This document shows, in pieces, positions 63,190 through 64,000 of a stretch of 64,000 bases of DNA. The notes beneath the pieces are model-generated. The model had not been told where the DNA came from. It saw only the letters and a list, made by a program, of their open reading frames with translations, and searched no databases. The stretch's first letter is position 1, and each line of letters begins with the position of its first letter. This DNA comes from Periplaneta americana. Lineage: Eukaryota > Arthropoda > Insecta > Blattodea > Blattidae. Made by a program: the position numbers and the translations under genes. The DNA lies in contig NC_091132.1 of NCBI RefSeq assembly GCF_040183065.1, positions 163,482,102 through 163,546,101 of the forward strand, in the 5' to 3' direction.

Positions 63190-64000
63190 AAAATTAATTT
63201 TCTTAACTCTCATCTTTCGGAGAACTAAAAACGACATCAACTGTTGCCCTAGAAATTGAATGTAATATTCAACCTATCAGACACTATGTATTAAAAAAGG
63301 ATCTAAAAATACATTAAAAAATTGCAAGCCTCATCCAGATCTCAGATGTTATTAAAACTGTCAGATAATACCTTGTGTATTTTCTACAAAATAAACAAAG
63401 AAGAAATACCAATCTATATCACAGACACACTCATTGTTAAAACTTCAGTTGTGAAATTCTTCCATGGGAATGGGTAATTCCAGAACATAGCATACAAATT
63501 CCAGGAAATCATTTAAAAAATTATCCTCCATACATTCTTAAGTTAGATGCCATGGAACTACTCTGCCGCACATAAAGGATCATCTTAAAATTTATACAGA
63601 TGGCTCTCTAAACCCTGATGATGATGGGACATCAGGAGCAGGGTATTATATTCCAAAATATGTAGAAAGTTACTTCATACCATGTTCATCATCCTCCGTC
63701 TTGACACTGAATTGCTAGCTATTGGTGCTGCTCTTCAGTGTGTTACTCAAATCTCTGAAAAGTCTATATGCATATTTACCGACTAAAAGGAAGCTATATT
63801 TAATATAGTTAAACATGTACCAAACCTATACACTCCTAGAATTATTCCAATTCAGAAACAATTAATTAAACTAAAAAAAACTCTAAAAGGAAATAACATT
63901 TCGATGGATACCTGGTCATTGTGGTATACCTGGAAACGAGAAAATCAATAACGTTGCGAAATAGGCAACATATTTGCTACCAAGACCTCTTCAAGTGATA
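63190..64000 (+). pseudogene. second RNase H retroelement remnant, runs off the window
   Basis: A more decayed copy in the same orientation. LKIYTDGSLNPDDDGTSGAG (about 63585-63645) gives the first RNase H block, LDTELLAIGAALQCV the Glu block, and CIFTD followed by a stop the Asp block. A TWSLW/GHCGIPGNEK-type segment follows in another frame near 63905-63945. Upstream to 63190 the sequence resembles the RT-RNase H linker. It continues past 64000. Confidence 0.7.

Overview
The window looks like repeat-rich, AT-rich insect nuclear DNA. The best guess is a cockroach, probably Periplaneta-like. The reasons are split C2H2 zinc-finger genes with GT-AG introns, several tRNA-derived SINE families with target-site duplications, Helitron, hAT, P, pogo, mariner, Harbinger-like and Merlin-like remnants, degenerate TTAGG (insect-type telomeric) repeats and many (AAT)n arrays. 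The species is inferred from general familiarity with the repeat families and is not proven. I see no prokaryotic feature, rRNA gene or convincing functional tRNA gene.

The only host-type genes I can support are C2H2 zinc-finger genes, all on the minus strand. Gene B has three exons in perfect phase (26467-26375, 25074-24937, 21623-20766). A second zinc-finger terminal exon A (4471-3575) is a duplicate of gene B's last exon and has a usable phase-0 acceptor but no upstream exons of its own in the window. Gene C has a 9-finger terminal exon (49529-48575), a small exon (54097-54015) and an exon (61675-61538) paralogous to gene B exon 2; its first exon must lie beyond 64000. The N-terminal exons of B and C are acidic and dotted with psi-K-x-E (SUMO-acceptor-like) tetrapeptides.

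Almost everything else is mobile DNA, often nested. From left to right: a MITE-like palindrome and a twin-primed non-LTR retroelement (1-2.5 kb); zinc-finger exon A carrying a Helitron next to it (3.5-6.1 kb); a SINE/Helitron/retroelement mosaic (7.3-9.5 kb); an element with inverted arrays of a GTCC-containing repeat (9.7-10.6 kb); a mariner element with TA target duplication (11.0-11.9 kb); a nearly intact pogo-type transposase (12.0-13.6 kb); reverse-transcriptase remnants set inside (AAT)n (15.4-16.5 kb); a rearranged DDE transposon with a hAT inside it and a SINE inside the hAT (17.5-20.0 kb); gene B with a 968-bp MITE, a SINE and a Harbinger-like element in its introns (20.7-26.5 kb); a composite region with an interstitial TTAGG array (29.3-32.8 kb); a THAP fragment, reverse transcriptase and a 50-bp minisatellite (33-35.7 kb); a 1.55-kb P-superfamily element with an 8-bp target duplication and a THAP-only reading frame (37.2-38.8 kb); P-transposase C-terminal remains interrupted by a hAT MITE (42.5-43.5 kb); pogo-type deletion derivatives (43.6-44.4, 52.9-53.9 and 60.6-61.3 kb); gene C; a transposon with 168-bp inverted ends that contain tRNA-like sequence (54.8-56.2 kb); a full-length non-autonomous Helitron (56.4-57.4 kb); and two consecutive RNase H retroelement tails at the right edge.

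The host genes appear to be a tandemly expanded zinc-finger family. Transposons have repeatedly entered their introns and intergenic DNA, and the target-site duplications allow a relative order of insertions to be read. All statements are from reading the sequence; no database or folding program was run.
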